A stretch of DNA of 64,000 bases. Origin: Tessaracoccus defluvii. GTDB lineage: Bacteria > Actinomycetota > Actinomycetes > Propionibacteriales > Propionibacteriaceae. The translations under genes and the position numbers were made by a program. Each line of letters starts with the position of its first letter. The stretch's first letter is position 1. Below the pieces are notes generated by a model. That model saw nothing but the letters and a program-made list of their open reading frames with translations, did not search any database and was not told the DNA's origin. The stretch covers positions 2,542,001 to 2,606,000 of the forward strand of contig NZ_CP060789.1 in the NCBI RefSeq assembly GCF_014489575.1, given 5' to 3'. Positions 36,085 through 44,321 of the stretch are shown here, piece by piece.

Positions 36085-36344
36085 GGTTCGTGACGGTGGA
36101 GCCCGCCGATCGGCTGGATCGCGACGGCGAGGCGCTGCTCCTCTACCCGGACGAGTTGCTCCGGCTCGGCCCGCTGGCCCAGGCGCTCACTGCCCTCGCC
36201 GTCAGCCCCGCCACGCTGGCGGAGCTGACGGCAGGGGTTGTCGAACTGTTCGGCGAGCCGGAGGGGCAGGACGCGACGGCGCTGGTGCGGGCCGCGGCGA
36301 GTGACCTGGTGGCCCGAGGGGCCCTGCGCGAGGAGGAAGCATGA
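36081..36344 (+). CDS. PqqD-like small protein
   Basis: An 87-residue winged-helix-like protein of the PqqD type (pattern: short beta hairpin, LGPLAQALTALAVSPATLAEL, then VRAAASDLVARGAL). PqqD proteins bind leader peptides and present them to modifying enzymes. It overlaps both neighbours by ATGA, between the HprK-like kinase and the phosphatase. No precursor peptide is obvious nearby, so its ligand is unknown. Sequence similarity is weak; the call rests on size, pattern and context. Confidence 0.6.
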   Translation: MRFVTVEPADRLDRDGEALLLYPDELLRLGPLAQALTALAVSPATLAELTAGVVELFGEPEGQDATALVRAAASDLVARGALREEEA

Positions 36345-37006
36345 CCGCAACCATCCTGACGGTGTGCAGCGGCAACATCTGCCGCTCCCCGTTCGCCGCC
36401 GCTCTTCTGTGTGAGCGGCTCGCCGGGCTCGACGTGCGGGTGGAGAGCGCCGGCACGATCGCCACGGACGGCCTGCCCATGTCATCCCAGACCCTCATCC
36501 AGGCGCGGCTGGCGGGAATCGCGGACCTCGATCACAGCGCCCGCTTCCTGACCGAGCGGATCCTTGCCGAGGCCGATCTGGTGTTGGCGATGACGGCCGA
36601 GCACCGCAGCGCCGTGGTCCGGCTACTGCCGAGCTTGGCCCGCCGCACGTTCACGCTGACGGAGTTCGCGGCGCGGGTGGCCGCGAACCCAGAATCGACC
36701 CCGGGTACCGCCACGGATGCGAAGTCAGCGCTGCGCGACTACGCCCGTTCGCTGGTCCGCCGCCCCGCCCCCGCAGCTGAGGCGACCCCCGATGTAGAGG
36801 ACCCCTACGGCCGCCTCGCTGAGGCCTACGCCCGAATGGCGGAGCAGATCATCCCAGCGGTCGATGCCGTGGCCCAGGCCATCGATTCGCAGTTCCCTGA
36901 GGAGCAGCGAGGAACGAGCGAGCATCTCACAAGGGCGTTCCCTGAGGAGCCGCGAGGGACGAGCGGCGTCTCGAAGGGCCACACCCGAACAGAGACGAGG
37001 CACTGA
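36341..37006 (+). CDS. Low-molecular-weight protein tyrosine phosphatase, copy 2
   Basis: A 221-residue phosphatase with active-site loop CSGNICRS (C9, R15) and the acid motif VEDPYGRLAEAY. The catalytic part ends near residue 182; the last ~37 residues (QFPEEQRGTSEHLTRAFPEE and on) are encoded by two copies of the dispersed intergenic repeat, so the C-terminus has been rewritten by repeat insertion. The stop is immediately followed by the ATG of BY-kinase copy 3, its likely substrate. ATG 36341 overlaps the PqqD-like gene. Confidence 0.9.
   Translation: MTATILTVCSGNICRSPFAAALLCERLAGLDVRVESAGTIATDGLPMSSQTLIQARLAGIADLDHSARFLTERILAEADLVLAMTAEHRSAVVRLLPSLARRTFTLTEFAARVAANPESTPGTATDAKSALRDYARSLVRRPAPAAEATPDVEDPYGRLAEAYARMAEQIIPAVDAVAQAIDSQFPEEQRGTSEHLTRAFPEEPRGTSGVSKGHTRTETRH
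36893..36983. repeat. Dispersed repeat inside a coding region
   Basis: Two adjacent copies of the element seen elsewhere between genes (GTTCCCTGAGGAGC ... GAACGAGCGAGC and GTTCCCTGAGGAGCC ... GCGTCTCGAAGGGCC) lie inside the end of the phosphatase gene and stay in frame. Compare 26706-26750. Confidence 0.75.
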
Positions 37007-38488
37007 ATGGAACTGCGTGACTACCTCCGACTCCTCAGGATCCACTGGCTCCCCCTTCTCCTCGGCCTCGTCCTCGGCTCCGCCCTCGCACTGGGCTTCA
37101 GCCTTCTCCAGCCGAAGGTATACACCGCCGACAGCAACGCCCTCGTCACCGTCACCGCCCCCGGCAACACAGGCCCGTCCATCTCGTCGGAGAGCCTGGC
37201 CCGCAGCAAGGTGAACTCTTTCGTCGAGATCGGTTCCTGGCGCAGCGTCGCCGAGGAGGCCGCCACCGTTCTCGGCATCGACGACTCCCCCGAATCCCTC
37301 GTCACCCGGGTGAAGGTCACCAACCCCACCGACACGACGATCATCCGTGTCACCGCGAACGCGCCCTCACCCGAGGAGGCCCGTGACCTCGCCGAGGCCT
37401 GGGTGCGGGGCATGATCACGGTCATCAGCGAGGTCGAGGGCGTACCGGATCCCGCCACCGGAGGCATCACAGTCACCCCCGGCGACTCCGCTCGCCTCCC
37501 CACCGCCCCCTCGTCACCGAACGTGAAGCAGAACGTGGCCATCGGAGCCCTGCTCGGCCTGCTGCTCGCGGCCGGCTACGCCGTGATCCGCACCGCTCTG
37601 GACCGCAAGATCCGCACGCCGGAGGCCGTCTCGGAGCAGACGGGGCTGTCGGTGGTCGGCACGCTGCCCTTGACCCCAGAACTGGCGAAGGGCAGCGGAC
37701 TGCTCCCCCTGGAGCCCGGCAGCGAGGCCGCGAGCAGCCTGCGGCTCCTCGCCGAGGCCACCCGGGAGCTGCGCACGAACCTGCAGTACACAAACATCGA
37801 CGAGCCTCCCAAGGCGATCGTGATGACGAGCCCCCAGCCCGGCGGCGGCAAGTCGACCACCGCCAGCAACCTGGCCATAGTCCTCGCCCAGGCCGGACAG
37901 CCGGTGGTGCTGATCGACACCGATCTCCGCCGGCCCCGCATCGCCGCCCTCTGGAACCTCGACAACGCCGCCGGCCTCACCGACGCCCTGGCCGGCCGGG
38001 CCGACGTCGACGACGTCACCCACTACGTCGGCCCCGAGGGGATGCTTCGGGTCATCACGTCGGGCCGGATCCCGCCGAACCCCAGCGAGGTCCTCGGCTC
38101 GCAGCGAATGCTGCAACTGGTCGCCGACCTCGGCCGCGACGCCATGGTCATCATGGACGCTCCCCCGCTGTCGCCCGTGACGGACGCCGCGATCCTCGCC
38201 GCCCATGCCGACGGCGCCCTTCTGGTGGTGGGCACGGGCAAGACGACGATTGATGCCCTGCAACACGCGACGGAGAGCCTGTCGCGCGTCAACGCGAAGC
38301 CGCTGGGCGTCGTGATGAACAGGGTGCCGACGAAGGGCTCGGGTCGGGCGAGCTACGGCTACAGCAGCGAGTACCGCACGTACTACGGCAGCCAGGAGAC
38401 GGTGCCCTCAGCGGCCGCGCCTGTGACCGTGATTCCCCAGCGTCCAGGCGCCGGGTCTGATCGAGGATCGGCCCGACGCGGACGGTAG
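37007..38488 (+). CDS. Wzz/Wzc-type tyrosine autokinase (BY-kinase), copy 3
   Basis: A 493-residue fusion of the same plan as copies 1 and 2: helices near 17-33 and 178-196, Walker A SPQPGGGKSTTA, Walker A' VVLIDTDLRRP, Walker B MVIMDAPPLSP, and tyrosine tail RASYGYSSEYRTYYG. It shares GDSARLPTAPSSPNVK with copy 1. It follows phosphatase copy 2 with no gap, at the end of the lepB-HprK-PqqD block and before the polysaccharide biosynthesis genes, so it is probably the export regulator for this arm of the locus. Confidence 0.92.
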   Translation: MELRDYLRLLRIHWLPLLLGLVLGSALALGFSLLQPKVYTADSNALVTVTAPGNTGPSISSESLARSKVNSFVEIGSWRSVAEEAATVLGIDDSPESLVTRVKVTNPTDTTIIRVTANAPSPEEARDLAEAWVRGMITVISEVEGVPDPATGGITVTPGDSARLPTAPSSPNVKQNVAIGALLGLLLAAGYAVIRTALDRKIRTPEAVSEQTGLSVVGTLPLTPELAKGSGLLPLEPGSEAASSLRLLAEATRELRTNLQYTNIDEPPKAIVMTSPQPGGGKSTTASNLAIVLAQAGQPVVLIDTDLRRPRIAALWNLDNAAGLTDALAGRADVDDVTHYVGPEGMLRVITSGRIPPNPSEVLGSQRMLQLVADLGRDAMVIMDAPPLSPVTDAAILAAHADGALLVVGTGKTTIDALQHATESLSRVNAKPLGVVMNRVPTKGSGRASYGYSSEYRTYYGSQETVPSAAAPVTVIPQRPGAGSDRGSARRGR

Positions 38489-38539
38489 CGAGGGAACGAC
38501 GACCTCAGTCCCCAGAAACGCGACACATGGGTACCCCCG

Positions 38540-40495
38540 TTGGGCTTTTGTCAGCGCCTGAGATTATCCTGTCTTCAAACGCAACCCCGCCGAAGGACTA
38601 TCGCGATCTTGATTGCCTCCACATCACCGGAAAAGAGCGCTCTCAGCACCGCGGTGTACCGACTGCCAGCCACATTGCGCCGCCTCACGCTCATGGCATG
38701 GGATGTCCTCGCCTGGGTATTGGCAATGCTCGCATTCCTGCTAGTCAGGTACAATTTCGACCTTAGTGATGCCCAATGGGGGGCCACTTTGGCCTACACC
38801 GCGATAGCGGTCGCCCTGCAGGTGCTGGCCGGCATATTCACCCAGTTCTACCTCGGCCGCAGCCGCATCGGCAGCTTCGCCGAGGCGTCGTGGCTGGGCA
38901 TGCTCGTGGTCGCGATCGCGTTGGTCGTCGGGCTCGTGTTTTCTGTTTTTTCGCCCAGTTTTCCGCGCGGCGTCGCGATCATCCTGCCTCCCCTGGCCCT
39001 GGTACTCATGGCGACGGGCAGGTTCCTGTTCCGCACGCTGATCGACTCGCGCTCGCGGGCCTCCCGCGACGGCGCCATCCCCGCCCTCGTGTACGGCGCC
39101 GGCAACGCGGGCTACCAGGTGGCTCAGCTTCTCGCTCTCGCCGAGGAGCCCCCTTACCGCATCGTGGGGTTCGTCGACGATGCGAAGGGCAAGAGGAATC
39201 TCCGGATCAACGGCCACCGGGTGCTGGGGTCTGGCGATGAGCTGGTCAAGATCGCCAAGGAACACCACGCAGAGGTGGTCATCCTCGCCATCTCGTCTGC
39301 CTCCACCTCGCTGATCCAGCACCTGAGCGACGAGTGCTCCGACAACGGCATCGAACTCATGGTGATCCCGCCGCTGCGCGAGATGGTCGGCGGCCAGGTC
39401 ACGATGGGGTCGCTCCGCAAGCTGAATGTGGCGGACCTCCTGGGCCGTCGGCCCATCAAGACCGACCTCTCGGCGATCGCCGACTACATCACGGGCAAGA
39501 CGGTGCTCGTCACCGGTGCCGGCGGCTCGATCGGCTCCGAGCTGGCCGTCCAGGCACACCGCCTCGGCCCGTCGAAGCTCGTGCTTCTCGATCGCGACGA
39601 GTCGGCCCTCCACGGCGTCCAGCTCGCCCTCTACGGCAACGGTCTCCTCGACACAGACGACATGGTGCTGTGCGACATCCGTGACGAGGAGGCGCTGCGC
39701 GAGGTGTTCGAGACCCATCGCCCCGACGTCGTCTTCCACGCCGCCGCGCTGAAGCACCTGCCGATGCTGGAGCGGTTCCCGCTCGAGGGGTGGAAGACCA
39801 ACGTGCTCGGCACCCGCAACGTGCTGGCCGCGGCCCACGCGGTGGGCGTCGAGCGCTTCGTCAACATCTCCACTGACAAGGCAGCTGCCGCCACCAGCGT
39901 CCTCGGCCGCACCAAGCGCCTCGCTGAGCGGCTGACCGCCTGGTACGCGATGCAATACGGGATTCCGTACCTGTCGGTCCGCTTCGGCAACGTCCTCGGA
40001 TCCCGCGGCTCGGTGCTCATCTCCTTCCGCAGCCAGATCGAGAAGGGCGGGCCTGTCACAGTGACCCACCCGGATGTGACCCGCTACTTCATGACCATCC
40101 CCGAGGCGTGTGAGCTTGTCCTCCAGTCGGGCGCCATCGGTCGCCCCGGCGACGTGCTGGTCCTCGACATGGGAGAGCCGGTCAAGATCCTCGACGTGGC
40201 CAAGCGGATGATCGCCGAGTCGAAGAAGGACATCGAGATCCACTTCACGGGGCTCCGCCACGGCGAGAAGATGCACGAGGTGCTCTTCAGCGGCGCCGAG
40301 GCTGGCGAGCCGAGCGAACACCCTCTGATCAGCGAGGTGCAGGTTCCGCCCCTCGATCCTGAGCTTGTGCCGGCCGCCCCCACAGAAGAAGATGGCCGGT
40401 CACCACTCGATTCTGCAGTCGCCCCGCCCCGCACCCAGTTGACCATCGAGCATGTGCGTTTGGCAGAGGCTTCACTGATTGGAGGGCGGGAATAG
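38540..40495 (+). CDS. Membrane nucleotide-sugar 4,6-dehydratase (FlaA1/CapD/WbpM type)
   Basis: A ~650-residue protein: four membrane helices (about 50-170), a CoA-binding-like domain with LVYGAGNAGYQ, and an SDR domain with NAD motif VTGAGGSIGSE and the ISTDKAAAATSVLGRTKR active-site region. Such enzymes dehydrate UDP-GlcNAc to the 4-keto-6-deoxy sugar, the entry to QuiNAc, bacillosamine or FucNAc-type sugars. The N-terminal start is unsure: ATG 38540 has no ribosome site, while TTG 38609 follows GAAGGA. It shares an operon with the initiating transferase two bases downstream. Confidence 0.88.
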   Translation: MGFCQRLRLSCLQTQPRRRTIAILIASTSPEKSALSTAVYRLPATLRRLTLMAWDVLAWVLAMLAFLLVRYNFDLSDAQWGATLAYTAIAVALQVLAGIFTQFYLGRSRIGSFAEASWLGMLVVAIALVVGLVFSVFSPSFPRGVAIILPPLALVLMATGRFLFRTLIDSRSRASRDGAIPALVYGAGNAGYQVAQLLALAEEPPYRIVGFVDDAKGKRNLRINGHRVLGSGDELVKIAKEHHAEVVILAISSASTSLIQHLSDECSDNGIELMVIPPLREMVGGQVTMGSLRKLNVADLLGRRPIKTDLSAIADYITGKTVLVTGAGGSIGSELAVQAHRLGPSKLVLLDRDESALHGVQLALYGNGLLDTDDMVLCDIRDEEALREVFETHRPDVVFHAAALKHLPMLERFPLEGWKTNVLGTRNVLAAAHAVGVERFVNISTDKAAAATSVLGRTKRLAERLTAWYAMQYGIPYLSVRFGNVLGSRGSVLISFRSQIEKGGPVTVTHPDVTRYFMTIPEACELVLQSGAIGRPGDVLVLDMGEPVKILDVAKRMIAESKKDIEIHFTGLRHGEKMHEVLFSGAEAGEPSEHPLISEVQVPPLDPELVPAAPTEEDGRSPLDSAVAPPRTQLTIEHVRLAEASLIGGRE

Positions 40496-40497
40496 CA

Positions 40498-41646
40498 ATG
40501 CTGACTTCTGTTTGGGGTGCCGTGGTCCTGGCTGGCCTAGTCGCCGTTGCAGCGCCTCTCATCCTCCGCCCCTTCCTCCGTCGCTTCGGCGTCCAAGACG
40601 TGCCCAATCACAGGTCATCACACTCCCGGCCAACGCTGCGGGGCGGCGGTTTAGCCCCGCTGGCCGGCCTCACTCTGGGCTGCGTCGTAGCGATCTTCGC
40701 GCTCGGCCCCGGTGCCGAACCCGAAGGCTCCTTGACCGATGTGCCGACGCTCCTCACCGGCGCCGCCGAAGCCAGCCCGCTCCTACTGGTCTGTGCAATC
40801 GCAGCAGCGACGGGGCTCCTTGGACTCGTCGAGGACCTCAGAGGGCTCCCTGTTCTCGTTCGCGCGGCGGGCCAATGTGCAGCTGGAGCTGCGCTCCTGA
40901 CAGTTCTCTCGATCAGCATCGGTTTCTACTGGATGTGGATTCCGCTCGGTGCGCTGTGTTTTGCCGCCTACGTGAACATCGCGAACTTCATGGATGGCGT
41001 CAACGGAATCTCAAGCCTCCACGGGCTCGCCACTGGGCTTTCCTTCACCGCCTTGGGATGGATGTCATCCACAGACTGGATGGTCATCAGCGGGCTCCTC
41101 TTGGCAACCTGCTTCATCACCTTCCTTCCCTGGAACCTGATCCGACCAGGAATGTTCCTCGGAGATGTCGGTAGTTACCTGCTCGGCGGGGCAGTGGCCG
41201 CAATCGCAATCACTGCAATGGCGACAGGGCTCCCGGTCATGGCCATTGTTGCCCCAATGGCCATCTACGTGGCAGACACGATGACGACCCTCGTAAGGCG
41301 CGCGCTGCGTGGCGAGCCAATACTCCACTCTCACCGAACTCACACCTATCAGCGGCTAACGGACCTGGGGCTCTCCCACATGGCGGTGTCGGCCTTGGTA
41401 ACGCTGCTCACCGTTGTGTGCAGCCTCAGCGGACTCGCAGTCGCCGCCGGCGCAGTCTCGGAGCTTTCCGGGGCTCTCGTCATCACAGCTGCCATCGTCG
41501 TGTATCTGGCGCTCCCCCGCCTTGGGGCAGCGCGCGTGGCCCGGCGAACCAAGCGCACTGAGGCTGCGGAACCCGCACTCCTCCCGCCCGACACCGCACC
41601 AAGCCACCGCGAGACGGTCCCCCGGCGGACCGACGAAGGGTCATGA
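40498..41646 (+). CDS. WecA/MraY-type undecaprenyl-phosphate sugar-1-phosphate transferase
   Basis: A 382-residue protein with about ten membrane helices. Diagnostic words are NHRSSHSRPTLRGGG near the start, NFMDGVNGISS, FLGDVGSYLLGG and HRTHTYQRL, the aspartates and histidines of the active site. It should start the repeat unit by moving a HexNAc-1-phosphate from UDP-sugar to undecaprenyl phosphate. GGAGG stands at a good distance from ATG 40498. No PglC/WbaP-type initiating enzyme is present in the window, so this is probably the first step of the glycan. Confidence 0.9.
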   Translation: MLTSVWGAVVLAGLVAVAAPLILRPFLRRFGVQDVPNHRSSHSRPTLRGGGLAPLAGLTLGCVVAIFALGPGAEPEGSLTDVPTLLTGAAEASPLLLVCAIAAATGLLGLVEDLRGLPVLVRAAGQCAAGAALLTVLSISIGFYWMWIPLGALCFAAYVNIANFMDGVNGISSLHGLATGLSFTALGWMSSTDWMVISGLLLATCFITFLPWNLIRPGMFLGDVGSYLLGGAVAAIAITAMATGLPVMAIVAPMAIYVADTMTTLVRRALRGEPILHSHRTHTYQRLTDLGLSHMAVSALVTLLTVVCSLSGLAVAAGAVSELSGALVITAAIVVYLALPRLGAARVARRTKRTEAAEPALLPPDTAPSHRETVPRRTDEGS

Positions 41647-41647
41647 A

Positions 41648-42895
41648 GTGAAACTCGGCATGCTCACCCAGTGGTTCGACCCAGAGGCCGGCCCAGCAGG
41701 ACTCCCAGGTGTCTACGCCCGCGAGTTCGTACGCCAGGGCCATGATGTACAAGTCCTAACAGGTTTCCCCAACTACCCCGAGGGCGAGCTCTACCCCGGC
41801 TATCGGATGCGTCCGAGGATGACTGAGCACATGGACGGGGTGGCCGTCACTCGCGTCCCGCTCTACCCCAACCACAGCAGATCGGCCATGGGACGGTTCG
41901 CCAACTACGCAAGTTTCGCTCTCTCAGCCGCCACACTCGGCGCTGGAGCGCTGCGAGGCTCAGACGCCATCTGGGTGTACAACTCCCCAGCCTCGGTCGC
42001 CCTGCCGCAACTCCTTCACTCACGTTTCGGCCGTACCCCTGTCTTCCTCCACATCCAGGACCTCTGGCCCGACTCCCTCATCGAGAGCGGCATGTTCCCC
42101 GGCGGACGATTCGGGACTGCTGCCACACGGCTCGTGGCAGCTGTCGTCAGGCTGATGGAGAATCGATCCGCGGTGATCGGCGTGATCTCACCTGGCGTGC
42201 GAGAACTCATTCTCAGCAGGAACCCAAAGATCTCGCCTGACCAGATTGCGTACGTCCCCAACCCGACCAATGAGGCACTGTATGGCCCCGTGTCCGAGTT
42301 GCGAAAGGACCTTCAAGTCGACAAACCTGCCTCCAGCCCAGTCGAGTTCATGTACGCCGGCTCCATGGGCGACGTACAAGGCCTCGACACCCTCATTGAT
42401 GCGGCACAGCTGCTCAACGGCCGGGAAGACATCCAGATCACCCTCGTCGGCGACGGGATCGCTCGCACTAGGCTCGAGAGCAGAGTTCAGGCGCTCGGGC
42501 TTCGAAACGTTACCTTCACCGGCCGCGTACCTCAGGCTGAGATCCCCCACCTCATGGCGCGCTCAGACGCTCAACTCGTGAGTCTCGCAGCTAACGACTT
42601 CCTCCGCTACACTACCCCCAGCAAGATCCCGACCATCCTCGCCACAGGCACTCCGATTGTGGCTCAGATCGAGGGTGATGGGGCCGCACTCATTCGGGAC
42701 GCAGGCGCCGGCGAGGTTTCGGCTCCCGGCGATGCAACCGAACTCGCCGAAGCAATCTCCAAGATCGCCAATCTGCGGCCCGAACAGCGGGCGGCTCTCG
42801 GCGAGACCGGGAAGCACTACTACCAGACTGCGCTTTCGGCCGAAACCGCCGCCGCGAAAATATCTGGCGCACTCATGTCACCGGGGTGCAGCTAA
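41648..42895 (+). CDS. Glycosyltransferase family 4 (WbuB-like)
   Basis: A 415-residue GT-B enzyme. The N-terminal MLTQWFDPEAGPAGL and HIQDLWPDSLIESGMF words are typical of WbuB-like L-FucNAc transferases, and the C-terminal donor site has the EX7E-like region around PTILATGTPIVAQIEGDGAA. Start GTG 41648 is one base after the upstream stop and has GAAGGG seven bases before. A role in adding FucNAc (made by the capEFG genes at the other end) is an attractive inference. Last gene of the rightward arm before the nested insertion. Confidence 0.85.
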   Translation: MKLGMLTQWFDPEAGPAGLPGVYAREFVRQGHDVQVLTGFPNYPEGELYPGYRMRPRMTEHMDGVAVTRVPLYPNHSRSAMGRFANYASFALSAATLGAGALRGSDAIWVYNSPASVALPQLLHSRFGRTPVFLHIQDLWPDSLIESGMFPGGRFGTAATRLVAAVVRLMENRSAVIGVISPGVRELILSRNPKISPDQIAYVPNPTNEALYGPVSELRKDLQVDKPASSPVEFMYAGSMGDVQGLDTLIDAAQLLNGREDIQITLVGDGIARTRLESRVQALGLRNVTFTGRVPQAEIPHLMARSDAQLVSLAANDFLRYTTPSKIPTILATGTPIVAQIEGDGAALIRDAGAGEVSAPGDATELAEAISKIANLRPEQRAALGETGKHYYQTALSAETAAAKISGALMSPGCS

Positions 42896-42935
42896 CCGGA
42901 TCTCCCAATTGCGGGTGGCGCTACCTACACCCCTG

Positions 42936-42967
42936 GATTGTGAGAGTCCAAGCGGCTCTTCACAATC
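42936..42967 (+). terminator. Hairpin after the glycosyltransferase gene
   Basis: GATTGTGAGAG pairs with CTCTTCACAATC (one bulge) around an eight-base loop, 40 bases past the stop at 42895. It could end the rightward operon. No U-run. The rest of 42896-43067 shows nothing clear. Confidence 0.4.
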
Positions 42968-44321
42968 GAGGGTGCAGACGGGGTCTGAATTCTCCGGTTT
43001 CGAGGAGACTCGGGACTGCTGCACGGATAGGTGACATCCAACCAACGTGCCGCGAACTCGATAACGAGGCTCTTCGTACCTGAGCGAGGGGTGAGCGTGG
43101 ATCCGATGGCGGGCGTGTCGGTGGGGTGATGGGCGTCGAGGCCCTCAAGAATCGGGGTTACCACACCACCTGATCTTCAAGGACCTCAACGATGCCCGAT
43201 TCTACTTCCTGCTGCCGTGCCGGCGGCGGCTACTGCCAGCGCTGCGATCTTCTGGTCGGGTTGCCGGGGCTCCACGTGGTCGGGGTCCATCGCGACGACG
43301 CGGGGCTCCGGGTCGAGGTCGAATCCGTCCGGCAGGAGGTGATGGGCTGCCCCGCCTGCGGGGTCATCGCGCATGCGCATGGCCGGCAGAGGGTGGAGCT
43401 GATCGACGCGCCGTGCTTCACCGCGCCGGTGAAGCTGTGGTGGCGGAAACGACGCTGGCTGTGTCCCGAACCATCGTGTCCGGTGACCTCGTTCATGGAA
43501 CAAGACCCCGACGTCGCGCCACCCAGAGCGTTGCTCACCGCGCGGGCGACGTCGTGGGCAATCGTGCAGATGCGGCGGGAGAAGGCCTCGGTCCAGGGGA
43601 TGGCCCGGCAACTCGGCTGCACTTGGAGGACCCTGTGGTGAGCGGTCAAGCCGATCCTTGAAACCGCCGCCGACGACGAGACCCGCTTCGCCGGTGTCAC
43701 CTCACTGGGCGTCGACGAACACATCGTGCGCCACGAGGCGCTGTTGTATCGGATGGAGGTGGGAGACCTGCATTGGTTGGCCGTCGTAGCGGCCAGGTAA
43801 AGCTGACGGCAGCCTGTCCTGGGGGAACGCCTGGGGTGGGTGGGAGCAGCCGTGACAAAGTCAGGACGGTCCAGTACTACCGGATGGGCCGTGTCTGGTG
43901 AGCAAGACGGGAAGGTGTACGAGAGGAACCGGTGTCGTAAAGCCTCTTGATCGTCGCCCAGCTCTAACCCGGTGGATCTGGGCTGGTTAGCGGTGCGTAA
44001 CCGCTTGTCGGGGCCGTCGTTGACGGTCGTGGCGGGTGGGGAACTGTCGGAACGGTGGTATGTGTCGGGTCCGGCAGGTCGTGGTGAAGGTCTACGGCGT
44101 AGCCACGACGATGCCGCAGGGGTAAAGCCGGACACCTCGCCTGTCGACCGAACAACAGCGAACGTGGGAACCATCCGCATCGCGCTCCCCATGTCTGGGG
44201 ATAGGGGCGTTGCCAGCCGAAGGGTGCGGGTGGGGCGGAGCCGTCGTAGTACTCCGAGGCCGGGAAAGCCGGTCACATGGGGAAGGGCGGCAGTGAGAGA
44301 AAGCAGAGGAAGGTGAATGTA

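Noticed and set aside
43726..43800. Continuation of the ISL3 transposase frame beyond 43725
   Set aside because: The conserved WHH after VDEHI is found at 45905; the stretch 43726-43800 starts with the intron signature GTGCG and is intron RNA.
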